The notes under the pieces are model-generated. The model was not told the DNA's origin and searched no databases. It was given only the letters and a program-made list of their open reading frames with translations. A stretch of DNA of 64,000 bases from the NCBI GenBank assembly GCA_036824005.1, contig DAITBA010000004.1, forward strand, positions 124,001 through 188,000, given 5' to 3'. Position numbers and translations under genes: made by a program. Position 1 is the stretch's first letter; each line of letters opens with the position of its first letter. Below, piece after piece: positions 51,963-59,651 of this stretch. Origin of the DNA: DAITBA01 sp036824005. Lineage in GTDB: Bacteria; Pseudomonadota; Gammaproteobacteria; Burkholderiales; Rhodocyclaceae.

Positions 51963-54209
51963 ATGACGAATCCAACAATCGAGGCGACGAACCAGCGCAA
52001 CGCGGCCGCCGAGCCGTTGAGCGCAGTGCTGGTCGGCGTCCTCGCTTATGCTTTCCGCACTGCGCAGCGGTCCCTCGCGCCCCTTCTGGAGCTGGCGATT
52101 CGCATCGGCCTGGCGCAGGTATTCTTCGTCTCCGGCGTACTCAAATTCGCCGACTGGGACAACGCACTGTTTCTCGCCGCTAACGAGTATCCCGTTGCCT
52201 GGCTCGACCCTTTCGCCGCCGCCTGGCTGGGCGTGGCCGTCGAGCTTCTGGGTTCAACCCTGCTGGCAGCCGGATTGGCGACACGCGCCGCCGCCGCTTG
52301 CCTGCTGGCGCTTGCCGTCGTCATCCAGACGAATTATCTGGCGCTGGATCAGCACCTGTTCTGGATCGCCCTGCTGGGCTGGTTCGTCACGCGGGGCGCC
52401 GGCGCGTTGTCGCTCGATCACATGCTGCGCCGGGGAGTCGCCGACAGCGCGCTGCCGTTCGCTGCCGGCGTGATCGACGCGCTGGCCACGGCGAGCCGCT
52501 ATTGCGGGCCGGTCTGGCAGTTGCTGCTCCGTGTGTGGCTCGCCGCGGCGATTGTCATTGCAAGCATCGGCGGCGCAACCGTGGCCCAGTTGGCAGCGTG
52601 GCTGCCGTTGCGCGAGGCGGCAGGTTTGGGTGGCGTGGCGGCCGTCATACCGGCGGTGTTGCTTGCCATCGGACTGGGAACCCGCTTCGCCGCCGTGGCG
52701 CTGATTGTCCTGTGGCTGATCGGCCGAATGGCGCTCGGCGCGGACGTCGCGAGCGCTGGCGAGCTGGGTCGCTGGCTTGGCACCTTCGGCCTGCTGGTGT
52801 TGGCCGGCCCTGGCGCGATGTCCATCGATGCGCTGACCGCGCGCGGCCTGCGCACGCGTTTTCCCCAGCTCGATGGCAAGCCGGCCTTTTCGCTGCAGGG
52901 GTTGCCGCGAGTGGTGATCGTCGGCGCCGGCTTCGGCGGCCTCGCGTGCGCGGCGCGGCTGGCGCGCACACGCGTGTCGGTGACGCTGATCGACCGCCAC
53001 AACTACCATCTGTTCCAGCCGCTGCTCTATCAAGTCGCCACCGCCAGCCTGTCGCCGGGCGACATCGCCACGCCGGTGCGCGGACTGTTCCGCGATCACT
53101 TCAACACGCGGGTGCTGCTGGGAGAAGTGCGCGGCGTGGATGCGGTGCGTCAGGAAGTCTTGGTCGATGACGCACGCATCACCTACGACTATCTGGTACT
53201 CGCCACCGGCGCCGCCCACAGCTACTTCGGGCGCGACGATTGGGGCGCCTACGCGCCGGGGCTCAAGCGGGTGGAGGACGCGACCGAAGTGCGGCGACGG
53301 CTGCTGAGCGCCTTCGAGCGGGCGGAGGCGACGGACGACCTGGCGGAACGCCGCGCGCTACTCACGTTTCTTATCGTCGGTGGCGGGCCGACCGGCGTCG
53401 AGCTGGCCGGTGCGATCGCCGAGCTGGCCCGGTTCGGCATGGAGAAGGACTTCCGCCGCTTCGATCCTGCCAGTGCGCGCATCGTCCTCGTCCAGGCCGG
53501 CGAGCGCATCCTGCCCACCTTCCCCGAGCCGCTGTCCGCCGCCACGCGGCACTCGCTGGAGAAGCTGGGCGTTGAGGTGCTGCTCAATAGCCGGGTCGAG
53601 ACGATCGATGACGACGGCGTGTCCATCAACGGTCAGCGCATCGCCTCTCGTACAGTGCTATGGGCTGCGGGTGTCGTCGCCTCGCCCGCGGCCAAGTGGC
53701 TCGGCGCCGAGGCTGACAACGCCGGACGAATCAAGGTCGGGGCCGACCTGTCGGTGCCCGGATTGCCGAACGTGTTTGCCGTGGGCGACACGGCGTTGAC
53801 GCACGCCTGGAATGGCGGCCCCGTGCCCGGACTGGCGCCGGCAGCGAAGCAGGGCGGCGAGTATGTGGCGCGGGTTATCCGCAATCGTATCGAGGGCGGC
53901 GCGTCGCTGCCACCTTTCGTCTATCGTCACCTGGGCAGCCTGGCAACCATAGGCCGCAAGGCGGCGGTGGCGGACTTCGGTTTCCTGCGCCTGACCGGTG
54001 CGCTGGCGTGGTGGCTGTGGGGCGCGGTGCATGTGGCTTTCCTGGTGGACCTGCGCAGTCGCATGTCAGTCATGTTCGACTGGTTCTGGGCCTATCTCAC
54101 CTATCGCAGCGGCACACGGTTGATCACCGGTGCTGGCGCGCCGGCTGTGCCGGCCAGGCAGCAGGCCGCCGAACCGGTGTTGTACGGCGTTTCGCGCGAA
54201 CGCGCATGA
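51963..54209 (+). CDS. DoxX-DoxX-NDH2 fusion: membrane type II NADH dehydrogenase-like protein
   Basis: The 748-aa protein joins three modules: a DoxX domain (about 35-157; LELAIRIGLAQVFFVSGVLKF and LSLDHMLRR), a second DoxX-like domain (about 180-290; WQLLLRVWLAAAIVIASIGG and GAMSIDALTARG) and a type II NADH dehydrogenase. In the last module the FAD motif is VVIVGAGFGGLACAARL (~317), the NADH motif is FLIVGGGPTGVELAGAIAEL (~470), and the second FAD segment is LPNVFAVGDTA. NDH-2 transfers electrons from NAD(P)H to quinone at the membrane. The fusion suggests quinone handling by DoxX. GGGAAGGG precedes ATG. Confidence 0.92.
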   Translation: MTNPTIEATNQRNAAAEPLSAVLVGVLAYAFRTAQRSLAPLLELAIRIGLAQVFFVSGVLKFADWDNALFLAANEYPVAWLDPFAAAWLGVAVELLGSTLLAAGLATRAAAACLLALAVVIQTNYLALDQHLFWIALLGWFVTRGAGALSLDHMLRRGVADSALPFAAGVIDALATASRYCGPVWQLLLRVWLAAAIVIASIGGATVAQLAAWLPLREAAGLGGVAAVIPAVLLAIGLGTRFAAVALIVLWLIGRMALGADVASAGELGRWLGTFGLLVLAGPGAMSIDALTARGLRTRFPQLDGKPAFSLQGLPRVVIVGAGFGGLACAARLARTRVSVTLIDRHNYHLFQPLLYQVATASLSPGDIATPVRGLFRDHFNTRVLLGEVRGVDAVRQEVLVDDARITYDYLVLATGAAHSYFGRDDWGAYAPGLKRVEDATEVRRRLLSAFERAEATDDLAERRALLTFLIVGGGPTGVELAGAIAELARFGMEKDFRRFDPASARIVLVQAGERILPTFPEPLSAATRHSLEKLGVEVLLNSRVETIDDDGVSINGQRIASRTVLWAAGVVASPAAKWLGAEADNAGRIKVGADLSVPGLPNVFAVGDTALTHAWNGGPVPGLAPAAKQGGEYVARVIRNRIEGGASLPPFVYRHLGSLATIGRKAAVADFGFLRLTGALAWWLWGAVHVAFLVDLRSRMSVMFDWFWAYLTYRSGTRLITGAGAPAVPARQQAAEPVLYGVSRERA

Positions 54210-54258
54210 CGCGCGGGACGCCGCTTCCTCGTCGCCAGTGACGATGAAAGGAGGACGA

Positions 54259-55515
54259 ATGATGGGACTGCGCACAACCTTGTTGCTCCCCCTTACCCTG
54301 CTGTTCGTCGTCTGGGGAGCTTACATGCTTGCCGGCGCGGAGGCCCGCGAGTCGGCGGGGGTGCTGCTGATCGCCGTCCCGGCGTTGATGCTCTGCGTTA
54401 CCGCCGCCAACCTGGAGGTGTTTGTGCTGCGGCCCCTGCGACGGCTCAACCTGGCGGCACAGGAACTCGCCTGCCTCGACCCGCACGCGGGATCGGCCGC
54501 CGCGCTGACGTTGCCGATGCCCAATACCGGCGCCGGCGAGCTGCGCGAGCTCGCTCGTGGTCTGCAGCAGCTGCGCGAACGGATGCAGGCGTACGAGCTG
54601 CGGCTCGGCGAGGAGACATCCCGGCGCGAACGACTGGAAGGGGATATGCGGGATCTCCAGGAGCGCTACCTGCTGACGGTGGAGCGGGCCAATGACGGTA
54701 TCTGGGAGTGGGACCTCAAGTCGGGACGCGTCGAGTACTCGCTGCGCTGGAAAGCGATGTTAGGCCGTATCGAATGCAGCATGGACTGCATCGACGACTG
54801 GAAAAACATCATGCACCCCGACGATCGCGATGAGGTTCTGCGCCGCTTGCATGGCCACCTCGAGGGGGCGACGCCCCACTTCGAGGCGGAATACCGCCTG
54901 CGCCACGCAAGCGGCCAGTTTCGTTGGGTGTCTTCGCGCGGCGCGGCCCTTCGCCATGCCAGCGGCAGACCCTACCGACTGGTCACCATGGATAACGACG
55001 TGCACGTCCGCAGGCAGATGGAGGAAACGCTGGTCGAAACAGCGGAAGGGTTGGTCGCGATGTCGGGCACGGAGTTCTTCCGTGCCTTGGTCCTCAAGCT
55101 GTCGAACATTCTCGGCACGCGCGACAATCTCATTGCTTACTGCGTGGACGATCCGCCCACGCGCGTGCGCACCCTGGCCTACTACTCGCGGGGGAAGTTC
55201 TGGGACGACTTCGAGTTCGACCTGTGCGGCACGTCCTGCGGTGCTGTCATTGAACGTGGCGAGATCGTTCATGTCGCTACCGGCGTCTGCGACACGTGGC
55301 CGGAGGAGCGGCGTTACGACCGTGACAGCTACATCGGTGTGCCTATGTTCGACTCTGCCGGCAAGATCATCGGTCACTTCGCCTGCATGGACGGCAAACC
55401 CATGCGCCAGGATCTGCCGCATTTGGCGATCTTCAAGATATTCTCGGTGCGCGCGGCGGCGGAGGTGGAGCGCATGTTGCTCAAGCAGCGTCTGGAAACG
55501 ATCCGGGAAACGTGA
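54259..55515 (+). CDS. membrane PAS-GAF sensor protein without output domain
   Basis: After AAGGAGG, ATG at 54259 opens a 418-aa protein with two hydrophobic segments (about 3-22 and 30-55). A coiled linker, a PAS domain (NDGIWEWDLKSGRVEYSLRW, FRWVSSRGAALRHASGRPYR) and a GAF-like domain (FEFDLCGTSC, YDRDSYIGVPMFDSAGKIIGH) follow. It is clearly paralogous to 23150-24868, which has one more GAF domain; both lack any known output. It is the last gene of the long plus-strand run. Confidence 0.87.
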   Translation: MMGLRTTLLLPLTLLFVVWGAYMLAGAEARESAGVLLIAVPALMLCVTAANLEVFVLRPLRRLNLAAQELACLDPHAGSAAALTLPMPNTGAGELRELARGLQQLRERMQAYELRLGEETSRRERLEGDMRDLQERYLLTVERANDGIWEWDLKSGRVEYSLRWKAMLGRIECSMDCIDDWKNIMHPDDRDEVLRRLHGHLEGATPHFEAEYRLRHASGQFRWVSSRGAALRHASGRPYRLVTMDNDVHVRRQMEETLVETAEGLVAMSGTEFFRALVLKLSNILGTRDNLIAYCVDDPPTRVRTLAYYSRGKFWDDFEFDLCGTSCGAVIERGEIVHVATGVCDTWPEERRYDRDSYIGVPMFDSAGKIIGHFACMDGKPMRQDLPHLAIFKIFSVRAAAEVERMLLKQRLETIRET

Positions 55516-55607
55516 TCGTTGCACCAAGCGATGCCCTGACCGGGGAGCCAATCTGTCAGGTGACGTGGCGCTTGTTGCGGTTGCATCGCAATTTGCCTGC
55601 TGCGCGC

Positions 55608-56382
55608 TCAATGCAGCCCGGCCGACGGGTCGCCCCAGCCCAGTATCGACAGCGCAAACGCGAACGTCGTGCCCGCCGATGCGCTGCTGGCCACGCGCAT
55701 CTCGCTTTGATGAGGCTCCAGAATGCGCTTCACGATGGCAATTCCCGGTCCGGCGCTGCTCGCGTCGACCGTTCTCGACCTGTCGGCCTGGTAGAAGCGC
55801 TCGAAGATGTGCGGCAGCGCGTCCTCGGAAATGCCGCTGCCACTGTCGACGATCCACTTGGGCGAGGGCGCACCGCGGTCCATCCTCGGCGCGTCTGCGC
55901 TCGGTCACGTCGCGGATCATGCCGATGACGGCGATGATGCGGGCCTCCGCGTCGCAACGCGGCACATAACGGTTCGATTCCCACGCCTCGCGACCGGTCT
56001 TCGGCATGTTCACCAGCACGTCGGGCAGCGTGATCGGTTCGCCTGCCAGGGCGCGGCGGCGAAGGACGTCGATGCCCTGACCGCGCAGGAAGTGAAAGAG
56101 GTCGGGCACCGCCTTGCCCAGCACCTCGTCGGCGCCCATGCCGGTCAGCTCCTCCATGAAGCGGTCCCAGTGCACGTGGCGCAGCTCGCGGTCGTAGACG
56201 ACGATATCCTCGGCGGCGCCCTCGGTGATCTCATCGGTTAAGCGGTGCATGGCATGGATCTTCTGTACCGCCTGCCAGCGGGCGACCCTGTCGCGCGACA
56301 GGGCGAGCAGGAACTCGGGCTCGTCCTCGGAGTTTCGGACAGGTTTCACCACGACGCCCCACCACATCGGCTTGTCGCCCAT
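55608..56382 (-). pseudogene. decayed PAS-domain histidine kinase
   Basis: From 56382 a frame encodes a PAS domain (DIVVYDRELRHVHWDRFMEE, NRYVPRCDAEARIIAVIGMI) ending at RDVTERRRAE. At about 55885 the frame shifts, and the last part of a histidine-kinase ATPase domain continues (WIVDSGSGISEDALPHIFER, then a degenerate G2 region GPGIAIVKRILE) to a stop at 55608. The whole DHp region and N-box are missing, and G2 has lost GLGLA. The gene is therefore an internal-deletion, frameshifted remnant. It follows the intact kinase gene at 56505 on the same strand. Confidence 0.8.
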
Positions 56383-56504
56383 GGTTGCGAATTAGCCGAC
56401 GAAGCCACCGACACCGTCCTGCCTGGCTTCGGCAACGGCTGCCAACGCCGCCTTTCACGTCTCGCCTTGCCAGACGCCGGGCCAGTCGCGGCCGCGCGGC
56501 GGCG

Positions 56505-57566
56505 CTACACCGCCGCCGGCAGATCGAAGCTGAACGTGGTGCCTTTGCCGACGGCGCTTGCGACGCGGATGTCGCCGCCGTGCAAGGTGACGATGCGACG
56601 GGTAATGGCGAGACCCAGGCCGGCGCTGCCGCCTTCGCCTTCCTCGCCGCGATTGACGCGGTAATAGCGCTCGAATACGTTGGCCAGTTCCTGCTCCGGT
56701 ATGCCGTGGCCGGTGTCGCTGACCCGCACCGGCACGCGCCTGTCATCGGTAGCGGCGCCGACTTCGACGCGGATCGAGCCGCCGCTCGCCGTGTGGCGCA
56801 TGGCGTTCTCGACCAGGTTTTCGAGAACGCGCTCGATCATGCCGATGTCGGCGCTCACCGGCGGCGCATCCGCCGACAGCGCCGCTTCGAGCTGCAGTCC
56901 GCGCTTCTCGGCGCCCAACTGGTATTTCTGCACGATGTCCTGGGCCAGCTCGCCAAGCGGGAATGTCTCCGGTTGCGGCCTGATCTCATTGGCCTCCAGC
57001 TTGGTGAGCTGGAACAGGTCGGTGACGAGCCGCCCCAGCCGCTCGCTGTGTTTGGCAGCGACCTCGAGATAGTTGCGCTCCTCCTCCGGCGGCAGCGTGC
57101 CGTGTTTGAGCAGCAGTGTCTCAAGATAGCCTTGCATGGAGGCGAGCGGCGTGCGCAGATCGTGGGAGACATTAGCCAGCAGTTCGCGCCGCTGCACGGC
57201 GCTGTCCTCGATCTGCTTCAGATCACTGGCGATGCGCGTGGACATGGCCTGGAAGGCAGCGGCGAGGCGTTCGATTTCGTCGCCTTTGGGGTCGGCGGTG
57301 GCGATGCGCGCCGGCCGGGTGAAGTTGCTGTCCTCGAAGGCATCCACCGCGGCGATGAGCGCGCGCAGGCGGCGCGTCAGGAAGTTGAAGATCATCAGCG
57401 CTGCAAGCAAAGAGAAGGCGAGGCTGCCCACGATGACCTGCGTGGCGATCTCGATCAGCCGGTGCCCCTCCAGCATGCGCTCCATGGCGAGCAGCATGGC
57501 GGCGCCGATGATGCCGAAAAGCAGCATCAGCGCCAGAGCGAGCTTGCCGTAGAGGGACTTGAACAC
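56505..57566 (-). CDS. sensor histidine kinase (HAMP, HisKA, HATPase)
   Basis: The 353-aa kinase has transmembrane helices at about 8-28 and 42-63 with only a short loop between, then HAMP. The DHp box is ELLANVSHDLRTPLASMQGYLETL, followed by the N-box LENLVENAMRHT, G1 VSDTGHGI, F-box VFERYYRV and G2 SAGLGLAITRRIVTLHGG. The minimal periplasmic loop suggests a membrane or cytoplasmic signal. It starts 16 nt after the response-regulator stop, forming an operon pair. Confidence 0.95.
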   Translation of the reverse strand: MFKSLYGKLALALMLLFGIIGAAMLLAMERMLEGHRLIEIATQVIVGSLAFSLLAALMIFNFLTRRLRALIAAVDAFEDSNFTRPARIATADPKGDEIERLAAAFQAMSTRIASDLKQIEDSAVQRRELLANVSHDLRTPLASMQGYLETLLLKHGTLPPEEERNYLEVAAKHSERLGRLVTDLFQLTKLEANEIRPQPETFPLGELAQDIVQKYQLGAEKRGLQLEAALSADAPPVSADIGMIERVLENLVENAMRHTASGGSIRVEVGAATDDRRVPVRVSDTGHGIPEQELANVFERYYRVNRGEEGEGGSAGLGLAITRRIVTLHGGDIRVASAVGKGTTFSFDLPAAV

Positions 57567-57582
57567 GACGGGTAGGCGAGCG

Positions 57583-58287
57583 CTACTTCGGCGCGTCGCG
57601 GAACTTGTAGCCTACGCCCCACACGGTCTGGACGTACTCAGGCTGGTTGGGGTTACTCTCGATCTTGGCGCGCAGCCGGTTGATGTGGGAGTTGACCGTG
57701 TGCTCGTAACCGCTGTGGCTGTAGCCCCACACCTTATCCAGGAGTTGGCTGCGGGTGAACACCCGGCCGGGATTTTCGGCGAAGTGCAGCAGCAGATCGA
57801 ATTCCTTCGCCGTCAGCTCGATTGCCTTGCCTTCCAGGCTGACGGCGCGCTTCTCGGAATCGATGCGCAGTTCCCCGGCCTCGATCACCTTAGCCGCGCC
57901 GGACCGTTCGGTGGCCAGGCTCTCGACGCGACGGAAAATGGCCTTCACCCGGGCGGCGAACTCCATGACGCTGAAGGGCTTGGTCAGATAATCGTCGGCG
58001 CCCATCTCCAGGCCGAGCACCCGGTCCAGTTCGGACGACTTGGCTGTGAGCATGAGGATGGGCGTGTAGCGCGACTTGGCGCGCACGCGGCGGCAGATCT
58101 CAAGGCCGTCGACGCCCGGCAACATCAGATCGAGCACGATCAGATCGTAGGGGCGGGATTCCGCTTCGGCCAGGCCGACGTTTCCGTCATAGGCGACCTT
58201 GACGTTGCAGGACAGCTCGGTCAGTTGCAGCTTGACCAGGCGGGCGATGTCCTCGTTGTCTTCCACCACCAATACGTTGCGCGACAT
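57583..58287 (-). CDS. OmpR/PhoB-family response regulator
   Basis: The 234-aa protein has a receiver domain (VLVVEDNEDIARLVKL; phospho-acceptor in LIVLDLMLPGVDGLE; YLTKPF). A C-terminal winged helix follows (LTAKEFDLLLHFAENPGRVFTRSQLLDKVW, TVNSHINRLRAKIE, VQTVWGVGYKF). Regulators of this class bind tandem direct repeats about 11 bp apart, which is the architecture of the six promoters at 28.8-42.4 kb. It is therefore a local candidate for controlling them, but that is inference. Its kinase is encoded immediately downstream. Confidence 0.95.
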   Translation of the reverse strand: MSRNVLVVEDNEDIARLVKLQLTELSCNVKVAYDGNVGLAEAESRPYDLIVLDLMLPGVDGLEICRRVRAKSRYTPILMLTAKSSELDRVLGLEMGADDYLTKPFSVMEFAARVKAIFRRVESLATERSGAAKVIEAGELRIDSEKRAVSLEGKAIELTAKEFDLLLHFAENPGRVFTRSQLLDKVWGYSHSGYEHTVNSHINRLRAKIESNPNQPEYVQTVWGVGYKFRDAPK

Positions 58288-58465
58288 GGTTGAGGCAGCT
58301 CCTTTGCATGTTGTCGGCCGGCCGGAGACTGCCTCGGCGACGGCACTCTTGAATCATAGTGACTGAATGTGAAAATCGGAAGGGCTGGCGGTGGCGGTCG
58401 AGGCTTGCCCGAGCGCGGCACCGGACGTGTCCGCTTGACCGCCGGCAAGCGTGCTATTAGCATAG

Positions 58466-58479
58466 CAAACAAGTGTTCG
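58466..58479. promoter_or_regulatory. near-palindrome before the TetR gene
   Basis: CAAACA-AG-TGTTCG is a 14-bp near-perfect inverted repeat (one mismatch) in an AT-rich patch 19 nt before the TetR start. It is a plausible operator for autoregulation. The rest of the 208-bp divergent gap holds no gene. Confidence 0.4.
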
Positions 58480-58498
58480 TTTTCTGATCTCGTCCGTG

Positions 58499-59068
58499 AT
58501 GGCTAGACCGCTGCGCTCCGACAACCGCCTGCCCCAGATCCTCGACGAGGCGGCGCGGCTGTTCCGGGAGAAGGGCTATCAGGCAACCACGGTGCGCGAC
58601 ATCGTCGGGGCCGTGAACATGCTGCCCGGCTCGCTGTACTACCACTTCCCCGGCAAGGAGGATTTGCTGGTGGCGGTGTATGCCGAGGGCGTGCGGCGCA
58701 TTTCCGAAGGCGTGCGCGCTGCCATCGCCGGCAAGCGCGAACCGTGGCGCAGGTTGGAAGCCGCCTGCGGCGCACATCTCGATGCGTTGTTGCAGGAAAG
58801 CGACTACGCGCAAGTGGCAATCCGGGTGCGTCCGGACGATGTGCCCGGTGCCGCCGCCCGACTGATCGCACTGCGCGATGAGTACGAGAAGATGTTTGCC
58901 GGCCTGATCGACGAGTTGGTCCTGCCGCCGGGAGCGGACCGGCGCAGCCTGCGGCTGATGCTGTTGGGGGCGCTGAACTGGGCGCAGACTTGGTATCGCG
59001 AAGGTGGCGAGACGCCGCGTGACATCGCCAGGCGCTTCGTCGGCCTGCTGCGTGTCAGGCTGGGGTGA
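58499..59068 (+). CDS. TetR/AcrR-family transcriptional regulator
   Basis: The 189-aa protein has the N-terminal TetR helix-turn-helix (ILDEAARLFREKGYQATTVRDIV, LPGSLYYHFPGKEDLLVAVY) and a helical ligand domain. The position upstream of the acyl-CoA mutase genes suggests it regulates them in response to an acyl-CoA or acid, as many fatty-acid-pathway TetR proteins do; this is inference. GTG at 58496 is an adjacent alternative start. Confidence 0.93.
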   Translation: MARPLRSDNRLPQILDEAARLFREKGYQATTVRDIVGAVNMLPGSLYYHFPGKEDLLVAVYAEGVRRISEGVRAAIAGKREPWRRLEAACGAHLDALLQESDYAQVAIRVRPDDVPGAAARLIALRDEYEKMFAGLIDELVLPPGADRRSLRLMLLGALNWAQTWYREGGETPRDIARRFVGLLRVRLG

Positions 59069-59222
59069 GAAGTCGACGCTGAGCGGTGGCCGGCCGATAC
59101 CGACCGTGTGCGCCTGCACGACGCGACCGCCGCGACACAGACGACCCATGCAGGGCGACGCATTGCCGATCGGCGCGGGCGATGGCGTCGGGTCTGCGCT
59201 GCCGAACGTTGAGAGGCGACGT

Positions 59223-59639
59223 ATGGAGTTCCGACCCAAGGTGCTGATCACCAAGATCGGTTTCGATGGACACGACCGGGGCAGCCGCGTCATCGCCGCC
59301 TACCTGCGCGATGCCGGCATGGAAGTGATCTACACGCTGCCGTGGCAGCAGATCCCCGCGGTGGTCAAGCTGGCACTCGAGGAGGATGTGGATGTCATCG
59401 GCGTGTCCTCGCTCGCCACCGATCATCTCATCGTGCCTGAACTCATGGAAGCGCTGCGGCAGGCCGGGCTTTCCGACGTCGCCGTGGTCGTGGGCGGCAT
59501 CGTGCCCGACGAGGACGAAGCCGCGCTGATGCAAGCCGGCGTGCGGCGCGTGTTCCACCCCGGCGCGGCACTCGCTGACGTCGCCGAGTACATCCGCGGC
59601 GTCAGCGCGCAAGTGCGCGGCGTCCGCACCGGCGTTTGA
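59223..59639 (+). CDS. B12-binding small subunit of acyl-CoA mutase
   Basis: The 138-aa protein is a stand-alone cobalamin-binding domain. The DxHxxG motif is GFDGHDRGSRVIAAYLRDAG, whose His ligates cobalt; VDVIGVSSLATDH and VVVGGIVPDEDE complete the fold. A separate small subunit is typical of isobutyryl- and 2-hydroxyisobutyryl-CoA mutases rather than the fused methylmalonyl-CoA mutase. GAGAGG precedes ATG at 59223. The catalytic subunit gene starts 12 nt after its stop. Confidence 0.93.
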   Translation: MEFRPKVLITKIGFDGHDRGSRVIAAYLRDAGMEVIYTLPWQQIPAVVKLALEEDVDVIGVSSLATDHLIVPELMEALRQAGLSDVAVVVGGIVPDEDEAALMQAGVRRVFHPGAALADVAEYIRGVSAQVRGVRTGV

Positions 59640-59651
59640 GGGGGGACAGCC

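Noticed and set aside
54760..55880. Long minus-strand continuation of the PAS frame
   Set aside because: Beyond about 55885 the frame reads antisense through the PAS-GAF sensor gene and has no kinase similarity. The real continuation is in another frame, hence the pseudogene call.
58361..58375. GTGAC-N5-GTGAA between the OmpR-type and TetR genes
   Set aside because: The spacing is 10 bp rather than 11 and there is no matching -10, so it was not counted as a regulon site.
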